Part shown: positions 50,054 to 60,800 of the stretch, piece after piece | How positions within the stretch are numbered: position 1 is the stretch's first letter | How the letters are laid out: every line of letters begins with the position of its first letter | From: Aselliscus stoliczkanus | Lineage: Eukaryota; Chordata; Mammalia; Chiroptera; Hipposideridae | Assembly (NCBI GenBank): GCA_033961575.1 | Contig: CM066727.1 | Coordinates: 121,012,434-121,076,433 of the forward strand | DNA: 64,000 nucleotides | Direction of reading: 5' to 3' | The notes under the pieces: generated by a model | What the model was told of the DNA's origin: nothing | Databases searched by the model: none | Seen by the model: the letters and a program-made list of their open reading frames with translations, nothing else | Program-made: the position numbers and the translations under genes

Positions 50054-51949
50054 GTATTTGCACCAGGAAGAAAAATTAAATTACACTATATACAAAACTG
50101 TGAAAATCTTTTTAATCCTAAAAGGTAGAAGTTAGTGATGAGATTTTTTTTTTTAATGCAAAAAAATTTGGTAAATTTTCCTTTGTACTACTAGCAAGTA
50201 TTTAAAAAAAAAATAGATTAAGAACCAAAGGCATCAGATTGAGGCTTTCCCAATACATTTGCAATCACTTTACTTCTGCTTTCCTAATTTAGCAGCTAGA
50301 GGGTGGAGAAAGGTTAACTGCATTACCATCGGTGCAATTTATTTCTTCAGATTCAACAAATGAGATGCCAGTGGTGTCTGGAATCTCCATTACTATACAC
50401 TGGCAACAAACATATAATAACAAACGTATTATATTTGGTTTTATTCAAGAATTACACACAAGAAAAGTAGGTTTGTGTTACACTTCTTCAAAACTTTAGC
50501 TATTGTGACCACACAAAAGCACCAATTTTTTATTTATTTATAGTTTCTTAGATAACTTCTTTCTTAATGCCTCAATTAGGAATCCTTTTAATAGAGAAAA
50601 AAAATAGCTTCTTATTCAAAATTATGAAAATGGAAAATATGGATATGGTCTCTAGCCAGGAATATGAATGACAATTCCAACAAGAAAAATGGAAAGAACA
50701 TTGTTATACAACATCCTAGCTGTTTTTCAAAGAATATCTCCTAAAGAAGAAGTCAGATTTTCAATTAGAAGTAGAATAGAGGACAAGATATGCACATTGC
50801 AAAGTTCAATCCTAAAAATAAATTGCTGGTTAAAAGAAAAGGGACAGTGATATTTGATATATAACCAAAAACATTTATATAAATTAAAAATGCATTCATA
50901 CAAAAAAAAGAAATTTACAGGAATGGATACAAATAAAAAGGTAAGAATTAATTACATTAAAAGTATCATGTATGATGAGAGATATAAAAAAAGTAAATGA
51001 TAAAATTGCAAAATATCAATAAAACACAATAGAGGCCTTTAAGGACAAATAACACAAGCATACACACTTGATGTCTAGCTAAATAAACAAACAGTTTGCC
51101 AGTTTTCTGATTTCACTCAGACATATTTGAGGGACATTTCATGAACCAGATTTTCCTTCCAATTCCAATTAGACTTTTTCTTCTAGCTTCCTGACACTCT
51201 TATTTCATTTGATCATAATGATACTAAAAACTAAGCTTTGAAGATTGTCTTGGTTCTACGTGTGTTATATATTGAATTATACCTAATCTTTAAAAAAACC
51301 AATAAGATAAGTGTCATCACTGCTTCTTTCAAATAATGAAGATTAGAGGGATCACTTAGCTTCACAGCCAGTTAGGGGTCTGACTCTGGAGCCCTGCCTC
51401 ACCATTGTCTAGATCCTACTGCTATCTGGCAGAGAGCTGAGCTCAGTGTTAAGCGTTTAATTACATAGTACCTTTAACTGTCCTTTTAATAAACAAAACA
51501 ATTTTACTCCCCCAGCAAGGAAACTACTACAGCAATGTTTTCATTTAAAATTATTTTGCTCTAATATATTTTAATTTTGAAAAGTCCCTAGTCATGGGTG
51601 ATTTTCTTTTTTCCTAAAAGTTTTAGGAAGTAGAAGGATTTAGCAAAATAAGCAAGAAAAAAAAGGGAAAAACCTATCCATACAGAAATAATTAATTGGA
51701 ATATCCAACCCTAGAGAGTAGTTATAATCAGTGTCATAACTGAAAAGTTCTATCTATTAAAATAAAGATTAATATTATCATTATTAACAGTGTTGAAAAA
51801 TAATTTTTTGTAACCAATAGTCACAATGTAGAAAAGAGTTTAGAACTAGATGCTTAAAATTCAACAGGATAGGTTGCTTAATATCATTTTGTTAGGGAGT
51901 TAACTGTTGACCAAAAGGGCTATGAGGGCTACTGACCAAATTTAATCCT
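50054..51949. other. Intergenic, nothing recognised
   Basis: AT-rich, no gene or confident repeat. Confidence 0.55.
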
Positions 51950-52300
51950 TCTTCCTTATCACATAAGCACCTATTAAGCACCTATGACATACCAGCACAA
52001 TATTGATTAATTAAAAAAACCCTAAAAAGCAGAAAAAAAATTGCCTAGCATTAAGGAGCTTCCAGCTTAGAAGACAGATGTAGAAATAACCACAGATTGT
52101 TTTAGTTGCAATTATTTGAGTCTACATTGGGTACAATAGTTTCTAATAAGAGCACATATTTACTTCTGCAGACAAGGACTACTGAAACATTTTATGCAGG
52201 AAGAGTGCTTTACTTGAGTGTGTGTTCTATGCACAGATGGATTCTAAGAGGATTCCTGGCAGAGGAAATATTAGAAGCAAGGCTTGAAGTGAAGATACAC
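51950..52300 (-). mobile_element. L2 LINE 3' fragment
   Basis: 'gcacctattaagcacctatg', 'cattaaggagcttccagctt', 'agaagacagatgtagaaata' and 'ttcctggcagaggaaatatt' are in reversed-L2 order. The 121-aa frame at 52106-52471 lies largely in this repeat and has no recognisable domain. Confidence 0.6.
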
Positions 52301-52479
52301 TGCTGTATATCTGATATAATAGGTAAACTCAGAAAACTGCAAAACCTGGGTAAGGCTACAGCCTCAACTATGGAGGCAGGGTGGGGTCGAGAGGATCCTG
52401 GTTCTGGGGTAAGCAAAAGGAAAATCATGGAGAAAACTCCGGTGCAAAATAATAAAATAAAATTAAATTAAATTAAATT

Positions 52480-54210
52480 AAATAAATTGAGTTTAATCTT
52501 TTAGTCAAGCATTTATATATCCCTGGGAATATCTGCCCCACCTCCAAACTCTTTTCCTCTATGTAGAGAACTGACCTTGATTGTAATCTTAGTGCGTCCC
52601 AGTAGCCCATAAGCATCTTTTTCTCTCTACCTTCACAAAGCCAGGGTGAAGCCTGTGGCAGTCTTAGCCAAGCAGATGCTTGTTGGTGGTTCAGAATTTA
52701 TCAATGGCCCCCAGTGAAGGCTGTCAGAGGGACCCTCTGGTTCTCATGATATGCTGCAGTAATGGCACTGACAGCCTGGCCAGATTATTTCTATTTTCTA
52801 AGAGTCTCCTTTTTTGCTCTTTCTGCTTGTTTTCCAAGTCAAGTCTTTGAGCCTCCTCTCATCTATGTAATTCCACTGATCACCTTCAAAGAAACCCAAT
52901 TTTTTGGTTAAAACACCTAGAATCTAGTATTTGTAGCCTAGGAGCATGTTTGACAAAGATAGTCATACCAGAAATCCACTAATACATCAGGTTGTTGGAA
53001 AATGTGGGGAAATGTAAGATTTGTTATTTGCACAGCTTGGGTACAACAGAGCCAACACCTAAAAATTACTCAGGAATGGGAGTCTGGATGACAGTGATTC
53101 ACCAAAATGGGACACGTCATCTTTAGTTACCTGGTATGACACATCTCCTGGGGGTAAGGCTTGGAGGGACCATATAGCTATCGTCATAGGAAAGTATGAA
53201 GGATATAAAACAGGATTGAAGGTCAGGGTGGATGCAGCTAAAGACCCATGGAACAGCTGGAAATGAGAGAACAGCAAGCTCAGCTCCCTAAATCCTCCAT
53301 TCAAGTTTAGGGCTTGAAATACAGGGGATTTATAAAATTATTTTTAAGAGGTGAAGGTCTTATTTCTTTCCATTGCAGGATGATAGAGCTAAATTTCTTT
53401 TATAAATGTTCTGAATTAGAATTAATGCATTATTCATCTTGCCATCTAGACTCTTTAGAAAATGTTAGAGAACTGATCTGGAAACAGAGGGCCCCAGGAA
53501 TTGAAACAAGGATTATACAATAAGGTCCAGATTAGTGAGAGTGCCTATGAGCCTCACAAACTCTCCTTTGCTTCCTAAGAGAGTCCCACTTTCCTTAACT
53601 TGTAAAACAATTCTTACTTTTTTGAAGATGCTGCTCTATCAACTCAAGCATTAACTTTTAGAGGAGCTTTATTCTTTTCATGCCCATTCCCCTTACTCTT
53701 CAATGATACCCAACCTACAATAAGAGGTAGCAATAGGATATCAATTAAAAAGTAAAAATCTAGGGATGAACATATACTCAAACTACAGGAAGTTCCTAAC
53801 TTATAAGAGCTAAATATTCTGAAAGATAGATTCTGAGGCTACTCAGCCCAAGGAGATATAATGATACTGTTAGATCAGGCTGAATTTAGTTTTTTGAGTG
53901 TACTTCCTGCAATTCTGGATTCATTAAATTAGTTTAAGCAACTGGGAGTCTGTCTGATTGTTTGCTGGAACACCTCACAAAATGGAACTCAGCGGAAGCA
54001 TACATTAAATGAAATTGATCCCTTGGTACATTATAAAGGAACAAAGTAAAAAAATTCACAAGATTGAATTCTATAGTGGATTTATCATGTGTATCTGCCC
54101 ATCCATCTTCATGAAGCATTGAGACATAATTGGGAACAGAGTACCAGTATCTTAAAAAAAAAAAAAAAAAGTAGGAATGCTTGTGGGTTGCTGGTAGAAA
54201 GCCCAGCAAT
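52480..54210. other. Intergenic, nothing recognised
   Basis: No gene. Short frames at 53059-53523 and 53934-54209 are chance frames. Confidence 0.5.
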
Positions 54211-54227
54211 AAAAATTGATTGTCTGG

Positions 54228-54643
54228 GGCCGGCTGAGTGGCACATTGGTTAAGAGTTGGCTTGGGACGCCAGCTCTGAGCAGCAGGGCCCCGGTTTGGG
54301 TCTCACATGAGGGTCAGTGACACTGCCCTCTACAGCTAAGATGGTAAACAATAGATCAACCTGGAGCTGGGCTGCCATGAGTCGCCAGCAACTGTGTAGG
54401 CTGCAGTGGGCTGCCGTGAGCTAAAGTGAGTGGCTAGCAGCCTGCGTGAGCTGCTGTGAGCCGCTGTGAGCTGCCATCCAATGGCCAGTGAGCAACTGCC
54501 TCACCCGGGAAAAGCAAAATGATAATACCAACATGGGTCAGTGAAGCAATGTCCTCCACAACTAGACTGAAGAACAAAAGGACAGCAACTTGTCTGATCC
54601 ACTTCCTTGATTCCCCGATAAAGTCTTTAAAAAAAAATTTTAA
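54228..54643 (+). mobile_element. tRNA-derived SINE, long form
   Basis: Long-form copy with the head 'ggccggctgagtggcacat', the 'cagtgacactgccctctac' block, repeated 'gctgtgagc' units in the middle, then 'cctccacaactagactgaag' and 'ttccccgataaagtcttt'. Flanked by aaaaattgattgtctgg (54211-54227) and aaaaattgattccctgg (54644-54660), two mismatches. It carries an extra 'tctgagcagcagg' segment between the anticodon-arm remnant and the B box. Confidence 0.9.
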
Positions 54644-55049
54644 AAAAATTGATTCCCTGGTTTCAATGAAGAAGGACAAATCTGGAGTGGAAGAGATTAA
54701 GCAGTGTCATTTAGTTACCAATGATTAAAATAGATATATTCCCCACTAATAGGTATAAGGAACAGCATAAAGTCAGAATAGTCTGATCCAAAGAGAACTT
54801 AATAGCCGGTTGAAAATTAAATTTCTGAGACTGAAAGAGATATAAAGCCCTCCTTGGAGTTATTTGATTTGTAATATCAAACACCCTCCAAAATGGCTTA
54901 GCAGAGCCTTTGATGACCATTGTGACATGATGCAGAATATCTGCCGTTCACTGGATTTTTAATTTCAGTCAAATTGTGGACTTAGAGCTAGAATGAATGA
55001 AAGAAAGGATATCTTGTCTTAAATAAGTACCTTGTAATGATATCACAAA

Positions 55050-55055
<6 letters not shown>

Positions 55056-55094
<39 letters not shown>
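55056..55094. repeat. (CA)n microsatellite
   Basis: About 19 CA units abutting the left end of the mariner relic. Confidence 0.95.
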
Positions 55095-55101
<7 letters not shown>

Positions 55102-55190
55102 CTGGACAATTAAGTTCACAAACTTGTTGCAACAATGTTGCTAACCTTTTTTGATATCAGAGGGATTATTCATTATGAATTTGTACCGAC

Positions 55191-55284
55191 TTGACAGACA
55201 GTTGATCAAGTTTACTATTTGGAAGTGCTGAAAAGGATTGACAGACAGTTGATCAAGTTTACTATTTGGAAGTGCTGAAAAGGA
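55191..55284. repeat. 47-bp tandem duplication within mariner relic
   Basis: The unit starting 'ttgacagacagttgatcaag' occurs twice back to back (55191-55237, 55238-55284), without visible mismatch. It encodes the -Q-VDQVYYLEVLKR- part of transposase twice, and 47 is not a multiple of three, so it also shifts frame. The lack of divergence suggests a recent duplication, or sequence conversion or an assembly artefact. Confidence 0.85.
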
Positions 55285-55304
55285 TGCATGAAAAAGTTAG
55301 ATGA

Positions 55305-55425
55305 GGGCCAGCCAAGTGGTGTGGTGGTTAAGAGCTGGCTTGGGACGCCAGCGGCCCTGGTTCAGATCCCACATATGAGGGCCAGTGACACTGCCCTCAA
55401 AAAAACAAAAACAACAACAACAACA
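55305..55425 (+). mobile_element. tRNA-derived SINE, short form, inside a mariner
   Basis: Runs 'gggccagccaagtggtgtggtg' to 'cagtgacactgccctc', then an A-rich (caa)n tail. Duplication aaaaagttagatga (55291-55304) against aaaaagttagacga (55426-55439). It splits the mariner transposase relic, so the SINE was still active after that mariner landed. Confidence 0.92.
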
Positions 55426-56255
55426 AAAAAGTTAGACGATCTAATTTTTCACCAACAATTCATGGCTCTTGCATCACAACAATGCACCAGCTCATGTGGC
55501 ACTGTCTATAAGGGAGCTTTTAGCCAGTACACATATAACTGTATTTGGAACACCCTCCCTTCTCACCTGATCTGGCCCTCAATGACTTCTTTCTATATCT
55601 GAACATAAAGAAAATATTGAAAGGAAGACATTTTGATGATATTCAGGACATCAAGGGTAATGCAACGACAGTTCTGATGGCCATTCCAGAAAGAGGTCCA
55701 AAATTGCTTTGAAGGGTGGACTAGGCACTGGTGTCGGTGCATATCTTCCTAAGGGGAGGACTTCAAAGGTGACCATAGTGATATTCAGCAATGAGGTATG
55801 TAGCGCTTTTTTTAGGATGAGTTCGTGAACTTAATTTTCAGACCTAGTGTGTATGTGTGTATAACCACTAAGAACAAGGAGACTTTCTTTGAATTTTGAA
55901 GGCCACATATTACTACATGTGAGTCTGGTGCTGAGAAGCTGTAAGATTTGAGTTTGTCCCATGACAAAAACAAAGGCTCTTCAGATAGTTGAAATCACAG
56001 TAATCCCACTAATTTATCACTCACCGGTTTAAATTATGTCTAAACAGTGTAAGGCAGATCAGATGGCTATATGCGGTGTGTGGTAAGAAAATCAAACCCG
56101 TAGCTTTCCAAAGCAAGGGCATGCTATATTGAATAAATGCTTATTATTCTTTTGAGAAACTAGACACAAAGGGAGGCTACACAACAATTTGACATTTACT
56201 GCCTGCAAACTCAGTATTATCTGAACAATCTAGCCTAATCTGAATTGGCCAGCAG

Positions 56256-56268
56256 TGCTGAGTCAGCA
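56256..56268. promoter_or_regulatory. Perfect palindromic T-MARE (MAF recognition element)
   Basis: The sequence TGCTGAGTCAGCA is the full 13-bp consensus T-MARE bound by large MAF proteins and by small-MAF/NRF/BACH dimers. It lies about 25 kb downstream of LUM, toward the expected KERA side, in sequence I do not recognise as a repeat. The motif is seen directly; an enhancer role is inference. Confidence 0.5.
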
Positions 56269-57143
56269 AGTACATGATATAAATGGGAATATGGCCCAAT
56301 AGGTCCTCCTACTGTGGCCCCACTGTCCCTCCCTTCAGTCACACTGATGACCCCAGGGAGCTTTCTCTAGGACCAGCTAAGTATAAACGCAATCAAAGTA
56401 ACACTGATGTTATATGATTTGCAGGAATCAATTGAGAGTGGACTGCTATAACAGTAATAGCTCCAATTTGGGATGGCCTGGAAGGGCTGTTTGGTAAGAA
56501 GATCAGATTAACAAGAATACATATATAATTTAATGGCGACATCATGAGTCTAGTAGTGTTTTCTCAGCATTTCATTCAAATGTTGTCTTGTAAGAGACCT
56601 CTTCTGAAGTGCTTTGGATATGAGCTTTAAACTAATTGACTTTCAAGCTGCTCACCTCCTGTTATCTTAGTATCCTCTGAAGGACAATGGTACTAAGGCT
56701 AACGTGGTAGAAATGAAAAGGGCTTGAGAAACCGGAAGAAAATTATTTGAGAGCAGAGTGGTTCTGGGTAGTTTAGTAACACAGGTCACCCAAAAACCAC
56801 AGAACTATTTTTATTTTTAGATTAGGTAATAAAAGTCTTCTCATATAGTCTTGGACAATTGATACCAGAGACAGTGATAAATACCAAAGTGGAATGAAAA
56901 CACAAATAGCTTAGAAGTGACAGGATTTATTAGTTTCAGATCAATTTTGGAATCAGCATAGCTTCAGAATGTTTCAGATACAAAGGCTAAAACTATAAAT
57001 AGATTATTTGCTATTTATTCACAATAGCAGAAAAAAACTAATATTAGTAGTATTAGTAAAAGTATGGTTATCAAAAGTACATTAACAGTAAGCATTGACT
57101 TTTTTTGTCAATAGATACCCAACACACACATACATACATATAC

Positions 57144-57168
57144 ACGTGTGTGTGTGTGTGTGTGTGTG
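57144..57168. repeat. (GT)n microsatellite
   Basis: About 12 GT units preceded by 'acatacatatacac'. Confidence 0.9.
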
Positions 57169-57589
57169 ATGTACTCACATGTTTAAAAAATGTGTTTATT
57201 GAGTCCAGCTATAAAGATTTGGGCTTTTTGATTTTTGAATGAGATAAGGGAAGATAGTAATTACATGAAACAAAAGAATGCTTTAGAAAAGGAGCAACCA
57301 GATAACAAGTTTCCAAAGTAAATACATGATACAGAAATTTTAAAGGTCAGAGGATATAATTAAGGGAATCTGTTAGAAAGCATAAAATACTTTTAAGAAG
57401 GGGGGTAGAGGAGATAAGATAATTAGACAATCAAATGGAGGTGCACAAAGACTTACAAAAAGAGAAAATTGAAAAGATATTGATGGACTATGTAGACATG
57501 AATTTTGGATTGAAAGGGCTCTTTGAATATCCAGTGTGTGAGAGATATACACCATCTCAAGGCATATTGTTGTAGAAGTTAAGAAACTG

Positions 57590-57940
57590 ACGATGAAAAG
57601 AAAATCTTAAAAATCTTCAGAGGGCAAAAGAAGGTGACATTTTGAAAACTGAAAATCACATTTTTTCCAACCTTTTTAACTCCAGATAACAAAACAACCA
57701 TCTTTTTTAATATCTCCAAAATTTGAAAGAATGTTATTTTAAATTAGAATTCTATCCCTCAAAATATCACTTAAGGGCCAGCCAAGTGGCGCGGTGGTTA
57801 AGCGCTGGCTTGGGAAGACAGCGGCCCCGGTTCGGATCCCACATATGAGGGCCAGTGACACTGCCCTCAAAAAAAAAAAAAAAAAAAAATCACTTAAGTA
57901 AGTGGGCTGAATAAACACGTGTTTGGAACATGTGAGCACA
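57590..57940 (+). mobile_element. L1-like fragment
   Basis: The order 'gagggcaaaagaaggtgaca', '...ttaaattagaattctatccc', 'tcaaaatatcacttaa' recalls L1M sequence around 'aactgtcaacctagaattctatacccagc'. The SINE at 57776-57888 sits in it. The subfamily cannot be assigned by eye. Confidence 0.4.
57776..57888 (+). mobile_element. tRNA-derived SINE, short form
   Basis: A close-to-consensus copy: 'ggccagccaagtggcgcggtg', 'gttcggatcccacatatgag', 'gccagtgacactgccctc', poly-A. The A box tggcgcggtgg and B box ggttcggatcc are intact. Duplication atcacttaa (57766-57774 and 57889-57897). Inserted in L1-like sequence. Confidence 0.92.
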
Positions 57941-58519
57941 CACACACACACACGGGCACAGAAAGTGATCAGAGCCTGTGCTCTGCCAACACCGTGTAGT
58001 TAAGCAGGAAAGAGCAGAACACAAGACCGAGAAAGTAACAAGGATCTAACACAGGACATGACTGTGGTAAGCCCAGGACCACAACAATCCAACAGACCTA
58101 GGGAACAAGCCTTGTATTATCCATAAATATACTTTAAATGACAGCATTTTAGTAGAGAGTACGATTTTGTGTATAGTTTTAATCGATACCTTAGTTATGC
58201 TTAGTTAGCTTTTGAAGAAACCTTTGAAATGAAGACCCAGTATACAAATGTTTTAATGCCTGTTGCAAATAAATGCCTTTTTATAAGATAAAATTTAGCT
58301 GTTCTTATTTCATCAAATATGACACTTCTGTGTAGGTTGTGAGATGGTTCCTATAGCCTTCATTAATTGTAAAAGAACTAAAATGTGCCATAAAATCCTA
58401 ACAATAGATCATCTGACAAATTTGGTTTGCAACAGCAAGTAAACTAGATTGGAGGAGGAAGATATGGAACTCCAGGGGAAATATCTTCCAGGAGAAAAAA
58501 GTGAACCTATTATGTCTGA

Positions 58520-58770
58520 TTTTATCTATTAATACTTTTATAATGTTCTAAGTGCTTTTAAAATATTAATTTATTTAATCTTCACAACGACTTTATGAGA
58601 GGCTATTATTGCTCTTATTCTCATCACTGATATTATCCTTAAATTATAGGTGAGGAGACTAAGGCAAAGATAAATAATTGTTACAGGTCTCACAGCTACT
58701 AAATTGCAAAGACTTATTCAAACCCAAGAAGGTCTGGCTTTTAGCTAGCACACTATGTTTCCCCTACTCA
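58520..58770 (+). mobile_element. MIR SINE fragment
   Basis: 'atgttctaagtgcttttaaa', 'ttatttaatcttcacaacga', 'taggtgaggagactaaggca' and 'gtctcacagctactaaattg' match MIR. Confidence 0.75.
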
Positions 58771-58837
58771 CTGGGTGTCAGAAAGTTTCCAAAGTGGTTT
58801 TACACTGCAAGTGGAGATTTTGAAAAATATTAGTGAA

Positions 58838-58840
<3 letters not shown>

Positions 58841-58888
<48 letters not shown>
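58841..58888. repeat. (TG)n microsatellite
   Basis: About 24 uninterrupted TG units downstream of a MIR fragment. Confidence 0.95.
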
Positions 58889-58892
<4 letters not shown>

Positions 58893-59950
58893 GCAAATAA
58901 ATGTGGTAAAATAAAGGAATTAAAATAATTTTTACTATTTGAGAAGAAAAGAATATTTATATTTGTATACTAATGCATGCTGTGAATATTTCATCAAAGT
59001 GTGTGATATGCATACATTAGGAGTTATTGAAGGGAATCGTGGCTGCAGGTGGGATTAGGAATGAGACTAAGCAACTGTGCTAAATCCTGATCTAATGAGA
59101 AAACATGTTTAAAATCTGTAAGTCAAAGAAAAAGAATAAGAGCAAGAACATTAAGGTAACTACTAAAAGAAATCCATAATAGAGTGAAAATAATGACCTC
59201 TTGGGAGTGAGACTTAAACTGAAGTAGGTGGTGTGGGGATTGCTATTTTTGTCATCAGTTTTGTAGTAGTTTTGTCCTTTTACATTACTATATTTTAAAT
59301 GTATCATTTTGACAGAATATTTAAATAATATAGGTATATTAATACATGTGGGTCAGCTATATATTTTAGGAGATTTATTTTATATCTCTAAATTTTTTGA
59401 CACAGTTTAGTCAAACAATGCTAAAACTGATGTATTAAGAGAAAATGTTTTCTCTTAGCAAAAAATCCAGATAATTATACACCAACATAGTGCTGGGAGC
59501 ACCTAAGGAGTCCAACCGTTGCTAAAATAGATGTGTCAGGCACACATTCCAACAAATTTGAAATCATACTAGATTTTTATGTCTTTTACACTTTCATGTG
59601 TTGCCTTCTCTTTTAAAACATCAGTGGTCTTCAGCAGTATAACAAGATGAATTCCTCAACCTTAAGACAATTTAGCAAAACATCCTTCCTATTAATAGGA
59701 AGAAGTAGAAGCAAGCAAGGGGAAACATTATAAAGTGTTAAAAGGAGGAAAACAGTTTAAAACAACAACACAACTTAACCCCATCCCAAGTTCCTAGCAG
59801 GACTTTTCTCAGGTAGGCAAGGTGCTAACTATCACATTCTCTGCTGAAAAATATTTCTGGGCCACATTTTTCTGATATGTAAAAGGAGAGAGTATGAAGA
59901 GATGATACATAAGTACCCCTTTGAGCTTTAACTTTTTTCACTGTGAAATC
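58889..59950. other. Intergenic, nothing recognised
   Basis: AT-rich unassigned DNA. Confidence 0.55.
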
Positions 59951-59963
59951 TTTCTACACTTTT

Positions 59964-60396
59964 TTTTAAAGATTTTATTGGGGAATTGGGGGAGGGGAAC
60001 CAGGGAAGGGGAACAGACAAGTTGCTGGCCTTTTGTTCTTCAGTCTAGTTGTGGAGGACGTTGCTTCACTGGCCCATGTTGGCATCATCACCGCACTCCT
60101 CCTGGGAGAAGCAGATTGGTCACTGGCCTCTGGACGGCCGCTCACAGTGGCTCTTGGCAGCTCACACTGACTGCCCGCTGCTCATGCTGCTGCTGGCCAC
60201 TCACTGTAGCCTATGGCAGCCCACTGCAGCAGGGGCTGCAGCTACACCGTAGCCGGGGCTCACACAGCTCAGCTCCAGGTGGAGCTGTTGTTATCTGTAG
60301 AGGGCAGTGTCACTGGCCCTCATATGTGGGATCTGAACCCGGGCTGCTGGCGTCCCAAGCCAGCTCTTAACCAACCAACGGGCCATTTCGCCAGCC
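59964..60396 (-). mobile_element. tRNA-derived SINE, long form
   Basis: Minus-strand long-form copy. It starts 'aaagattttattggggaatt' (reverse of the ccccaataaaatctt end), passes 'ttcagtctagttgtggagg' and the GC-rich middle, and ends 'gctcttaacc..ttcgccagcc'. Duplication ttctacactttt on both sides (59952-59963 and 60397-60408). It contains a 149-aa open frame on the + strand (59921-60370) that I consider meaningless. Confidence 0.92.
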
Positions 60397-60556
60397 TTCT
60401 ACACTTTTCTAAACATGTTCACCTTCATTATTTCTGATTTTCAAACAACCATTCCTAGTAGTCAGGGCAGGTGCATTATGGGTAGAATCAGGCTTATAAA
60501 TTGCCTGTGCAAGCTCATGCAACTAATAGTTGCCCAAAGAAAACTCTAACTCACAT

Positions 60557-60585
60557 GTTTGTTTGTTTGTTTGTTTGTTTGTTTT
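60557..60585. repeat. (GTTT)n microsatellite
   Basis: About seven GTTT units. Confidence 0.9.
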
Positions 60586-60669
60586 ACTATACTTCTGACA
60601 CTCTCCACTATGTTTCTGTTTACATAACTATGCTGATCAAAAACTCATGGCCATTAAAGTGATATTTAT

Positions 60670-60800
60670 GCCTTATGTATTTATTTGTTCATTTACTCAT
60701 TCAGTATATATTTATTGGCTATCTACTGTGTGCAAAGTTCCATGGACTTCTAAAATATCAATCTGTCATTGGAGAGATAATGCCAAAGCCACATTTAGGT
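60670..60800 (-). mobile_element. L2 LINE 3'-end fragment
   Basis: 'actcattcagtatatattta', 'ttggctatctactgtgtgca' and 'attggagagataatgccaaa' resemble the reversed L2 end. Similar but weaker pieces occur near 110-200, 6225-6300 and 19890-20000. Confidence 0.5.

Larger units (their letters stand above)
55097..55850 (+). mobile_element. Tc1/mariner relic with 3' part of transposase
   Basis: The left end 'ctggacaattaagttcacaa' and the right end, reversed, 'ggtctgaaaattaagttcac' form terminal inverted repeats. Between them translated blocks match the C-terminal half of mariner transposases, which cut and paste DNA using a DD(34)D triad: DIRGIIHYEF-, -YYLEVLKRM- before the SINE, an HHDNAPAH-like block ('catcacaacaatgcaccagctcat', about 55472) and SPDLAPNDFF-like coding after it. 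The N-terminal DNA-binding half is missing and frames are broken, so it is a dead, internally deleted copy. A 47-bp tandem duplication (55191-55237 and 55238-55284) and a SINE (55305-55425) disrupt it. Confidence 0.85.
55851..57589. other. Intergenic holding the T-MARE
   Basis: Apparently low-repeat DNA with the T-MARE at 56256-56268 and the (GT)n at 57144. No exon seen. Confidence 0.5.

Noticed and set aside
52985..53015. 'aggttgttggaaaatgtggg' resembling an arm of the 79-bp MITE
   Set aside because: Only about 15 bases match, no opposite arm and no TA flanks recognised.
57776..57888. Possible tRNA gene (intact A and B boxes)
   Set aside because: Same unit recurs as a SINE with poly-A tail and target duplications; no full cloverleaf with an acceptor stem.
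59921..60437. Frames up to 149 aa, the longest non-LUM frame
   Set aside because: Entirely within and around a minus-strand long-form SINE.
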